A program made the position numbers and the translations under genes. The notes below the pieces were generated by a model that ran no database searches, was not told the origin of the DNA, and saw only the letters and a program-made list of their open reading frames with translations. A stretch of 14,286 nucleotides of DNA, taken from positions 1 through 14,286 of the forward strand of contig USJY01000010.1 in the NCBI GenBank assembly GCA_900555065.1. Direction: 5' to 3'. This stretch comes from an uncultured Eubacteriales bacterium. GTDB lineage: Bacteria > Bacillota > Clostridia > Oscillospirales > UMGS1783. Of this stretch, positions 1 to 5,632 are shown one piece after another (position 1 is the stretch's first letter; each line of letters begins with the position of its first letter).

Positions 1-163
1 CGAAAAAGTCCTCTGCTCCATCGACGGAGTTCTCCTGCTCTGTCTGGTGTGCCGGGCGGTTTTCCTTTAAGAAAAAAGCGAACAGCGAACCGATATTGAC
101 AACCCCCGCCGCTATGGCCGCAAAATAGATAAGGGCCTTGCTCAGGTGATTGATTTTAGTGCA
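1..163 (-). pseudogene. Displaced-frame continuation of FtsX-like permease (partial)
   Basis: Directly after the TAA that ends the permease ORF at 156, the neighbouring minus-strand frame is open to the window edge. It encodes a plausible membrane helix followed by a polar tail: TKINHLSKALIYFAAIAAG, then VVNIGSLFAFFLKENRP and an acidic Glu/Gln-rich stretch. FtsX/MacB permeases normally have transmembrane helices after the extracellular core, so this reads as the missing C-terminal part of the same protein. A single extra T in the minus-strand string CAC-T-AAA explains the shift. The cause may be a real mutation or a sequencing or assembly error. The end lies outside the window. Confidence 0.6.
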
Positions 164-932
164 CCGACATGAACTGGGTCATGTCGGTGCACTCCATCAA
201 ACCCGCCGCGTTTATGACCGCAGATTCAATCTGCTCCCGCTGTTCGGCTGTGATGGGTTCTGCAAACGTGATATGGTAATAATTTGCGTAAAGGCCGATT
301 TCAGCAAAGGTGTCGAGCGGGATTATGACGGCACGATCAGGCCGGGCCGCAAGCTCTTCCTGCCACGGGCGGTCGAGGTCTACGCCGGCCAGATCCTCCG
401 CGCCCGCGCGCAGGCGGCGCACATCGTACAGATCGGGCGCATAGCCGTCTGTATGCGTCAAACCCACAATCTCAAACGGGCGGCCCAGAATCCGCAGCGT
501 ATCGCCCACCTGCGCGTCTTTGTCCTCAAAAATATCGCGCGGGGCGACGACTTTGGCCTGGCCCATCATGGACGCGTCGATAAACCGGCCCTCATAAGCC
601 GCGGGCATTTCCTCTTCGCCCCAGTAGATTCCGACAATGTCATAGTTTTCATTCTCAAAAGAAAGCGCCGATAAATAGCTGATTTCAGGCAGTTCACCGC
701 TGTCGACCAGCGTTATGAGCGAACGGATTTCATCGCCGGTTCCGACTACGGAAGGCGCTTCCACAACCGTATCCACGCCGTAAACCGACTGGTTCACCTT
801 GAGCTGCGTCGAACTGGAGACGTAATACACCACAACCGCGAAGCTCCCGACGATAAGGCCGATAAACAGCAAAACAAATACCATAGGCCGTTTGAGCATA
901 CTTTTGATGTCGTTCAATATAATCCGTATCAT
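156..932 (-). CDS. FtsX/MacB-type ABC transporter permease, frameshifted C-terminus
   Basis: This ORF of 258 codons has one N-terminal membrane helix (about residues 17-39, after a basic start MIRIILNDIKSMLKR). A large extracytoplasmic domain follows (about 45-250), with the beta-rich pattern of MacB-type periplasmic cores, for example VGDTLRILGRPFEIVGLTH. FtsX-family permeases pair with an ATPase and have more helices after this core. Here the frame stops at TAA just after the core and the next helix is in another frame (1-163), so the gene is broken or misread. The ATG at 932 overlaps the stop of the preceding truncated gene (ATGA), and AGGGG lies about 8 bases upstream. No ATPase gene is visible in the window. 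The family call rests on topology and general sequence feel rather than on a catalytic motif. Confidence 0.65.
   Translation of the reverse strand: MIRIILNDIKSMLKRPMVFVLLFIGLIVGSFAVVVYYVSSSTQLKVNQSVYGVDTVVEAPSVVGTGDEIRSLITLVDSGELPEISYLSALSFENENYDIVGIYWGEEEMPAAYEGRFIDASMMGQAKVVAPRDIFEDKDAQVGDTLRILGRPFEIVGLTHTDGYAPDLYDVRRLRAGAEDLAGVDLDRPWQEELAARPDRAVIIPLDTFAEIGLYANYYHITFAEPITAEQREQIESAVINAAGLMECTDMTQFMSVH
158..193. repeat. Perfect 15-bp inverted repeat at the permease frameshift
   Basis: AGTGCACCGACATGA at 158-172 is exactly complementary to 179-193, separated by the 6-base spacer ACTGGG. It lies inside the permease coding sequence and covers the premature stop. The base that must be removed to restore the reading frame can be the outermost pair of this palindrome (position 158). 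Confidence 0.85.
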
Positions 933-1037
933 GTTCCAAGTCCCCTATTTCCCATGAATTCAGCCGCGCAGGAAAAGCCCTTGCGCAGATTCTTGCATAT
1001 TAGTGCCATACGATCCGTCATAGTTACAGTCCGTTCA
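929..1037 (-). pseudogene. C-terminal remnant of a truncated gene upstream of the permease
   Basis: About 36 codons of an open minus-strand frame end in TGA at 929-931, overlapping the permease start as ATGA. That is the usual arrangement of translationally coupled genes. The readable tail is MTDRMALICKNLRKGF followed by SCAAEFMGNRGLGT. Going upstream, the frame runs into the A-rich inverted-repeat end and the hairpin array, whose translation is not protein-like. The N-terminal part of this gene is therefore missing. By position it could be the partner ATPase or a second permease, but the tail is too short to recognise and no motif supports either. A very short intact gene starting at the internal ATG is possible, but no good ribosome site precedes it. 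Confidence 0.45.
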
Positions 1038-1050
1038 AAAAAAGCAGTAC
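1038..1050 (+). repeat. Left outer inverted repeat of the island (13 bp)
   Basis: AAAAAAGCAGTAC here is perfectly inverted at 5617-5629, the two sites enclosing 4.6 kb of AT-richer DNA. No clear target-site duplication is seen outside the two copies. Part of the match is a homopolymer, so the informative portion is GCAGTAC. Confidence 0.5.
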
Positions 1051-1053
1051 TTT

Positions 1054-1255
1054 GCCCAAGTGTTCTTAAGGACACTTGGGCAGTTTTATTCGCCTTACGG
1101 CGAGTGCTATTGCTACGCAGTGATATTTGAACTTCGTTCAAGTGATATTGCCTTCGGCAGTTTATGGCGAATAAAATATCACTGAAATCGTAAGATTTCA
1201 ATACCACTTCCCCAAAGGGAAATATCACTCTGTGCGAAAAGCGCAGAATATCACT
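1054..1255 (+). repeat. Left copy of 202-bp hairpin-array repeat
   Basis: This unit is a chain of small stem-loops. A 10-bp stem (1054-1063 with 1072-1081) is followed by AGTTTTATTCGCC, whose TTTTATTCGCC is complemented by GGCGAATAAAA at about 1167-1177. Inside that outer stem are TTGAACttcGTTCAA and TGCCTTCGGCA, separated by AGTGATAT. After it come GAAATCgtaaGATTTC, TTCCCCaaaGGGAA and CTGTGCgaaaaGCGCAG, separated by ATATCACT or close variants. The spacers in the two halves are reverse complements of each other. The copy at 5174-5375 has the same length and spacers but several different stems. The unit is also bracketed by GCAGTACTTT (1044-1053) and its exact inverse at 1262-1271. Confidence 0.85.
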
Positions 1256-1266
1256 ATATAAAAAGT

Positions 1267-1311
1267 ACTGCCCGAAAAAGAGTTTTGTTTTCTCTTCTTC
1301 GGGTAGTTTTT
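1267..1311 (+). terminator. Terminator-like hairpin in the left repeat region
   Basis: ACTGCCCGAA (1267-1276) pairs with TTCGGGTAGT (1298-1307, one G-T pair). An inner AAGAG/CTCTT stem extends it, and TTTTT follows at 1307-1311. The shape is that of a rho-independent terminator, but no plus-strand gene precedes it. A different hairpin occupies the same place next to the inverted copy at 5525-5556, so this is probably part of the repeat module. Confidence 0.5.
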
Positions 1312-1397
1312 GTCTTATACTGTTACAAGCAGGGAATTTGTGTGCCAAATTCCGTTTTTATTAAAGGTAACTGTCCTTAGGGAACCTGTTCTTTTGC
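1305..1397 (+). repeat. Left copy of inverted module (TTTTTGTCTTATAC...)
   Basis: The core 1305-1336 (AGTTTTTGTCTTATAC then TGTTACAAGCAGGGAA) matches the reverse complement of 5525-5556 at 29 of 32 positions. A hairpin GGAATTTG/CAAATTCC follows. At the other copy it is GGAAAATG/CATTTTCC, so the stem is kept while its bases differ. Weaker similarity (TTAGG-GAACCT) continues to about 1397. No credible protein is encoded. Confidence 0.7.
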
Positions 1398-1722
1398 CAC
1401 GCTTCTTTTATTGCAGTTTAAATAATGAATATAATTACATTGCAAAAGATTTTGCTTTTGTAGGGAACGGATTTATATGTTCCGATAATTTAATGAATAT
1501 TGAAGATTGAATAGTTAAGGTGTCGGCAACGCCGACAAATTAAATATGATGCAAAATCTCTTGTGCAGGCTATTATTAAAAATCGCAGATTTTGTGGGGA
1601 GAGGAGAAATAAACGGAGCGATAAACGGGATGCGACTACGTCGCGCGCCGTTTCTTTTGCGAGGGTAGAGCGGGCGGTCGAGGACGCCTGCCCCTACACG
1701 GCAAAATATATATTGCCTGCGT
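1398..1722. other. Gene-free stretch downstream of the AraC gene, small hairpins
   Basis: No convincing gene is present. Visible structures are GCAAAAgaTTTTGC (about 1442-1455), a GGAACGGATT...TGTTCC palindrome (about 1464-1482), GTCGGCaacGCCGAC (about 1522-1536), GCGACtacGTCGC (about 1632-1644) and GGCAAAATATATATTGCC (about 1700-1717), just after the AraC stop. GC content rises sharply between about 1600 and 1700, where the minus strand reads GTAGGGGCAGGCGTCC. That looks like another dispersed repeat, but a second copy is not in the window. The last palindrome could serve as a weak terminator for the AraC gene, but it lacks a good T-run. Confidence 0.4.
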
Positions 1723-2574
1723 TTACTTAATCTTTAAATATAATTTTTTGTAATTAGCGGGGGTTTGGCCCACGGCTTCTTTGAATTTTTTTATGAAGAA
1801 GCTTACGTTATCGAACCCGCAAAGCAGGGATATTTCCAAGACCGAGTAATCGGTAGTTTTTAAAAGCTGCTGCGCTTTTTTTATGCGAAGGGTATTGAGG
1901 TAGCTTACGGCGGTGGTTAGGGTATGCTTTTTGAAATATGCGCAAAAGTACTTAGGGGACATACCCGCGCATTCGGCTATTTGCGCCAAGGTAAGCTTTT
2001 CGGAAATATGGTTTTCCATATAATCTATAGCGCGGTGTATAGGGGAGACTTTATCTTTCCCTGCGCTTTTTATATAGCCGCTTTTTTCGAAGTGCCACAT
2101 AAGCTCTAAAAGGCGGCTTAAAATAAGGGGCGAATTTATGGTTACATCGGCGTTTAAGGCTTCTATCTCAGTAAACAGCTCAAGAGAGCGGCTGTCGTTT
2201 ATATTTCTTTGTAATTGAAGCCTGCCTTCAAATAAAGGGGCGATAAGCCTTAAATACACGGCGTTATTCTTATTAAGCTCTAAAAGCTCTTTAGGGAAGA
2301 CCATAGCGTAATAATAGGAATCGGTATTGGCGTACATTGCGTGGACTTCATTGGGGTTTATTACATAAATATTTCCCTTTACGGCAGTTATATTTTCCCC
2401 TTCTACGGCAAGGTCGGTTATACCCTTTTTGGGCATCATAAGCTCTATTTCATTATGGTAGTGGGCTGGGGTAATAACTATGCCTTCACCCACACCGCTG
2501 CTACGGTATATTTCAAAGGGGAAGCCTTCAAAACCTCTTTTTCTTTTTTCATTAAAGCCTTTTATAACAATCAC
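1723..2574 (-). CDS. AraC-family transcriptional regulator
   Basis: This 283-residue protein has a cupin-like sensing domain at the N-terminus (about residues 15-150, with PAHYHNEIELM at 37-47, His38/His40/Glu42). The C-terminus carries a typical AraC double helix-turn-helix (about 180-283): LTLAQIAECAGMSPKYFCAY for the first motif, then LEISLLCGFDNVSFFIKKFK and GQTPANYKK for the second. Such proteins usually bind a small molecule, often a sugar, and activate or repress neighbouring genes. It is transcribed away from the GH31 gene, with 85 bp between them, so it is the likely regulator of that gene. The start is GTG at 2574; an in-frame stop lies only a few codons upstream and no strong ribosome site is visible. 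Base composition is clearly AT-richer than the housekeeping genes to the right. Confidence 0.92.
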   Translation of the reverse strand: MIVIKGFNEKRKRGFEGFPFEIYRSSGVGEGIVITPAHYHNEIELMMPKKGITDLAVEGENITAVKGNIYVINPNEVHAMYANTDSYYYAMVFPKELLELNKNNAVYLRLIAPLFEGRLQLQRNINDSRSLELFTEIEALNADVTINSPLILSRLLELMWHFEKSGYIKSAGKDKVSPIHRAIDYMENHISEKLTLAQIAECAGMSPKYFCAYFKKHTLTTAVSYLNTLRIKKAQQLLKTTDYSVLEISLLCGFDNVSFFIKKFKEAVGQTPANYKKLYLKIK

Positions 2575-2575
2575 C

Positions 2576-2606
2576 TGAATATAATGTTATTTTATATGAA
2601 TATAAT
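2576..2606 (+). promoter_or_regulatory. Candidate AraC operator and GH31 promoter (21-bp spaced direct repeat)
   Basis: TGAATATAAT occurs at 2576-2585 and again at 2597-2606, so the start-to-start distance is 21 bp, two helical turns. That is typical of tandem AraC-family half-sites. The second copy contains a perfect -10 box TATAAT (2601-2606), but there is no TTGACA-like box 17 bp upstream, as expected for an activator-dependent promoter. On the opposite strand TATAAA (2591-2596) could serve the regulator gene. Binding is inferred; the repeat itself is seen. Confidence 0.55.
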
Positions 2607-2659
2607 AGTAGATTTTTCCCATAAAAGCAACTACAATAGAGAAAAAAGGAGGATTCAAT

Positions 2660-5140
2660 ATGGAAAACAAGCGTTTTATATGGCCGGTTACTCCCCTTGC
2701 AATTGAAGAAAACATTGTTAAGGGCAAAGTATACCGCTTTACAATACTTACAAACCGCCTTATCCGTATGGAATATGATGAAAGCGGCGTTTTTGAAGAC
2801 CGCGCAAGCCAGTCTGCCTTTCACAGAGATTTCCCCAAGGTAGAATTTGAAAGCGAAATTACAAGCGGTATATTGAAAATAGAGACCGATTCACTTGTTC
2901 TCACCTATAAAGAGAACTGCGCTTTTAACAGCGATACCTTAAAAATAACCTTAAAGACACCACCTGCCACCACCTGGCATTTCGGCGACGAATTTGAAAC
3001 CTTAGGCGGCACGGTTTCTACTCTCGACCGCATAAACGGAGAAGTCCCCGTAGAAAACGGCGTTTGCTCCAGAAACGGTTTTTCTGTAATTGACGACAGC
3101 GGCCGAATGATTTTAGACGAACATTATTGGCCCGATGTTCGAAAGGAAAATACTCTCGACTTATACTTCTTCGGCTACGGCCACGATTATCAAAGCGCTG
3201 TGGCAGACCTTTGCCGTTTAACCGGCAGACCGCCTCTTCTGCCTGCTTATGCCTTGGGCAACTGGTGGAGCAGATATCACGAGTATACCCAGGAAGAATA
3301 CCTTGCGCTTATGGAGAAATTCAAGAACGAGGACATTCCTTTCTCCGTTTCCGTTGTGGATATGGACTGGCATATTACCGCTGTTGAAGGCTCAGAGCAC
3401 GATAAGTGCTCTGTTACCACACCTGGCTGGACGGGCTATACCTGGAACCAAGAGCTATTCCCCGATTACAAGCAGTTCTTAAAGGATCTGCATACCTATA
3501 ACGTTAAGACCGCCCTTAATTTACACCCTGCTTCGGGTATCAGAAAGCACGAGGCTATGTATGAGGATATGTGCAAAGCCTTAGGCAAAGAGGCCGACGG
3601 AAGCCCCTGCTCTTTGGATATACTTAACCCCGATTATATGGAAAAGTATTTCGATGTGGTACACCATCCTTACGAAGAAGACGGCGTGGATTTCTGGTGG
3701 ATGGACTGGCAGCAGGGCCGTGATTATTGGTGGATCCACGAACCCAACGAAAACGGCAAGCTTAAAGACCGCAGGGAAGTACTCGATCCCCTTTGGATGC
3801 TCAACCACCTGCATATTATTGATATTCAGAGGGACGGCAAGCGCCCTATGTTCTTCTCACGCTACTGCGGCCCCGGCTCTCAGCGTTATCCCGTAGGTTT
3901 TTCGGGCGACACCTTTGTTACCTGGGACTCTTTGAATTTCCAGCCCCGTTTTACCAACTGCGCTTCCAATATAGGCTACTCCTGGTGGAGCCACGATATA
4001 GGCGGCCATATGTACGGTTACAGGGATGACGACCTTATAAACCGCTGGATACAGCTTGGCGTGTTCTCTCCCATAAACCGCCTCCATTCCACCTGCAACC
4101 CCTTTATAAACAAGGAACCTTGGGATTACAACGCCATAACCGAAAAGTCTATGCGCGAGAGCTTAAAGCTTCGCCATATGCTTTTCCCCTATATTTACAC
4201 AATGAACTACCGTACCCATACCGAGCTTAAACCCATAGTTACGCCGATGTACTATCAGTATCCCGAAAACGAAGGAGCATACGAGGCAAAAAACCAGTAC
4301 TTCTTCGGCTCACAGCTTATGGTTGCGCCTATAACCGAGCCTCTTAACAAGGCTACAGGCTTAGGCCACGTAAAAGTATGGCTGCCTAAGGGTACTTGGA
4401 CCGACTTTTTCACCGGCGCAACCTACGACGGTATGAAGGGCAGAACCTACGATATGTACCGCGACAGCTACTCTATCCCCGTGCTCCTTAAAGCCGGCGC
4501 AATTGTGCCTATGAACGCCCATATTGCAGGCAAGAACACCCTTACGGGCGCGCAGAATATGGAGATAGTTATAGCACCCGGTGCAGATAATTCCTTTACC
4601 CTTTACGAAGATGCAGGCGACGGCGCAGATTACAAGAACGGCGCATACGCTACCACTGAAATGACTTTAAGCTATACCGATACCAAGGCTGTCTTTACCG
4701 TAAACGGCGCTAAGGGCGATCTTTCGCTTATTCCAAATAGGCGCGAGTATGAAATTAAGCTTCGCGGCTTTAATGCCCCCGAAAAGGTGCTTGTAGACGG
4801 CAAGGAAGCAAAGTTTACCTTCTTTAGCGCCACTCATACCGTTTCGGTAATTGTAAAAGCAACTGCAAAGAAGGGCTTTGTTCTGGAAGTGGAGGGCGAA
4901 GATCTTCGAAACCGCAATACCGACCGTATAGATAAAGCCATAGATATTTTAAAGCGCGCTCAGGTAGGCAACTCCTTTAAGGCGAGAATATATAATTATA
5001 TCCTTAAAGATTACGATCCCGAAGCTAATTTACTGGAACGCTTTATTTACAGAATGGTAGAAGCTTGCGAAGGCAAGGACCATCTTGACGTAATAGATGC
5101 CCTTATCGAACAGTTCCTTTACGACAAAGTAAGATACTAA
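2660..5140 (+). CDS. Glycoside hydrolase family 31 (alpha-glucosidase-like), cytoplasmic
   Basis: This 826-residue enzyme has an N-terminal beta-sandwich (about 1-190, starting with IVKGKVYRFTILTNRLIRMEY), a (beta/alpha)8 catalytic barrel (about 195-540) and C-terminal beta domains (to about 745). The likely nucleophile is Asp349 in DFWWMDWQQG, and the likely acid/base is Asp417 in GFSGDTFVTWDS. Both fit the GH31 retaining mechanism on alpha-linked glycosides. The nucleophile motif differs from the WxDMNE of classical alpha-glucosidases, so the substrate (glucoside, xyloside or other) is not predicted. There is no signal peptide, so it probably acts on imported oligosaccharides. About 80 extra C-terminal residues look helical. 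AAGGAGG sits 7 bases before the ATG. It is divergent from the AraC gene. No transporter is present in the island. Confidence 0.93.
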   Translation: MENKRFIWPVTPLAIEENIVKGKVYRFTILTNRLIRMEYDESGVFEDRASQSAFHRDFPKVEFESEITSGILKIETDSLVLTYKENCAFNSDTLKITLKTPPATTWHFGDEFETLGGTVSTLDRINGEVPVENGVCSRNGFSVIDDSGRMILDEHYWPDVRKENTLDLYFFGYGHDYQSAVADLCRLTGRPPLLPAYALGNWWSRYHEYTQEEYLALMEKFKNEDIPFSVSVVDMDWHITAVEGSEHDKCSVTTPGWTGYTWNQELFPDYKQFLKDLHTYNVKTALNLHPASGIRKHEAMYEDMCKALGKEADGSPCSLDILNPDYMEKYFDVVHHPYEEDGVDFWWMDWQQGRDYWWIHEPNENGKLKDRREVLDPLWMLNHLHIIDIQRDGKRPMFFSRYCGPGSQRYPVGFSGDTFVTWDSLNFQPRFTNCASNIGYSWWSHDIGGHMYGYRDDDLINRWIQLGVFSPINRLHSTCNPFINKEPWDYNAITEKSMRESLKLRHMLFPYIYTMNYRTHTELKPIVTPMYYQYPENEGAYEAKNQYFFGSQLMVAPITEPLNKATGLGHVKVWLPKGTWTDFFTGATYDGMKGRTYDMYRDSYSIPVLLKAGAIVPMNAHIAGKNTLTGAQNMEIVIAPGADNSFTLYEDAGDGADYKNGAYATTEMTLSYTDTKAVFTVNGAKGDLSLIPNRREYEIKLRGFNAPEKVLVDGKEAKFTFFSATHTVSVIVKATAKKGFVLEVEGEDLRNRNTDRIDKAIDILKRAQVGNSFKARIYNYILKDYDPEANLLERFIYRMVEACEGKDHLDVIDALIEQFLYDKVRY

Positions 5141-5173
5141 AATAAATAAACAAGTCAGAGGCGCACTTCTTTA

Positions 5174-5210
5174 GGCGTTGTACCCGTAAGGATACAACGC
5201 CAGTTTTATT
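5174..5210 (+). terminator. Hairpin downstream of the GH31 gene, likely terminator
   Basis: GGCGTTGTA (5174-5182) pairs with TACAACGCC (5193-5201), with an inner CC-GTAA-GG, followed by AGTTTTATT. It lies 33 bases after the GH31 stop and can end that transcript. It is also the first hairpin of the right 202-bp repeat unit and has the same position but different stem bases as the hairpin at 1054-1081. Confidence 0.55.
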
Positions 5211-5375
5211 CGCCTTGCGGCGAGTTCTATTGCTTTGCAGTTATATTCGGCTACCGCCGAGTGCTATTGCCTTCGGCAGTTTATTGGCGAATAAAATATC
5301 ACTGAAACCGCAAGGTTTCAATAACACTATTGCCGTAAGGCAATAATATCACTCCGACAAAGTCGGAATATCACT
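5174..5375 (+). repeat. Right copy of 202-bp hairpin-array repeat
   Basis: This is a direct copy of the unit at 1054-1255 with identical length. The common blocks are AGTTTTATTCGCC, TTGCCTTCGGCAGTTTA, GGCGAATAAAATATCACT and the ATATCACT spacers. The stems between them differ but still pair: TCGGC/GCCGA replaces TTGAAC/GTTCAA, GAAACC/GGTTTC replaces GAAATC/GATTTC, ATTGCC/GGCAAT replaces TTCCC/GGGAA, and CCGAC/GTCGG replaces CTGTGC/GCGCAG. Pairing is kept while sequence changes, which points to selection on, or generation through, a folded DNA or RNA. Confidence 0.85.
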
Positions 5376-5476
5376 TAAAATTTTCATATAATAAAAACAA
5401 AGAGGTGTTTTTATGTGTTATTTATTTGATTGCATAGTATAATGGCTGTGTAATTTTTGCTAATTACTTAGCTAGG
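5376..5476. other. AT-rich spacer between the right repeat modules
   Basis: About 100 bp without a credible gene. An AGAGGTG followed by ATG at 5413 opens only a 9-codon frame (MCYLFDCIV), and a TATAAT lies nearby without a matching -35 box. It may be a remnant of something longer; nothing further can be supported. Confidence 0.3.
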
Positions 5477-5556
5477 TAAAAGGGTTTTAGGTTCTCCTAA
5501 AGTTTGGAAAATGGGATATACATTTTCCCTGCTTGTTACGGTATAAGACAAAAAGT
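5477..5556 (-). repeat. Right copy of inverted module
   Basis: Read on the minus strand, 5525-5556 gives ACTTTTTGTCTTATAC then CGTAACAAGCAGGGAA, 29/32 identical to 1305-1336. It is followed by the hairpin GGAAAATG/CATTTTCC and by TTTAGGagaaCCTAAA. It is inverted relative to the left copy, whereas the 202-bp units are direct. Confidence 0.7.
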
Positions 5557-5558
5557 AA

Positions 5559-5590
5559 AGGAAGCACGAAAATTTTGTGCTTCCTTTTTT
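5559..5590 (+). terminator. Bidirectional rho-independent terminator
   Basis: GGAAGCAC/GTGCTTCC forms an 8-bp stem extended inward by AAAA/TTTT, followed on the plus strand by six T (5585-5590). On the minus strand it is followed by TTTACTTTTT. It can end plus-strand transcripts from the island and minus-strand transcripts leaving the DacF-type gene, which otherwise has no terminator between its stop at 5633 and the island edge. Confidence 0.75.
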
Positions 5591-5616
5591 GCTGTCCTCT
5601 AGAATACGACCCCTTC

Positions 5617-5629
5617 GTACTGCTTTTTT
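5617..5629 (-). repeat. Right outer inverted repeat of the island (13 bp)
   Basis: GTACTGCTTTTTT is the exact inverse of 1038-1050. It begins only 3 bases beyond the stop codon of the DacF-type gene, so the island edge lies immediately downstream of that gene. Confidence 0.5.
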
Positions 5630-5632
5630 CGA

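Noticed and set aside
1054..1255. CRISPR array
   Set aside because: The shared units are only about 8 bases, and the variable parts are self-complementary stems and not spacers; no cas gene is present.
1038..1348. Upstream extension of the truncated minus-strand gene through the repeat
   Set aside because: The frame is open only by chance across the hairpin array; the translation changes character at the island edge.
1310..1510. 66-codon plus-strand ORF in the left repeat region
   Set aside because: It starts inside the repeated linker, has no ribosome site, and its protein has no family-like features; the DNA is better explained as structured repeat.
5413..5442. Short ORF MCYLFDCIV as a leader peptide
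   Set aside because: It has only nine codons with a weak ribosome site and no downstream gene for it to regulate.
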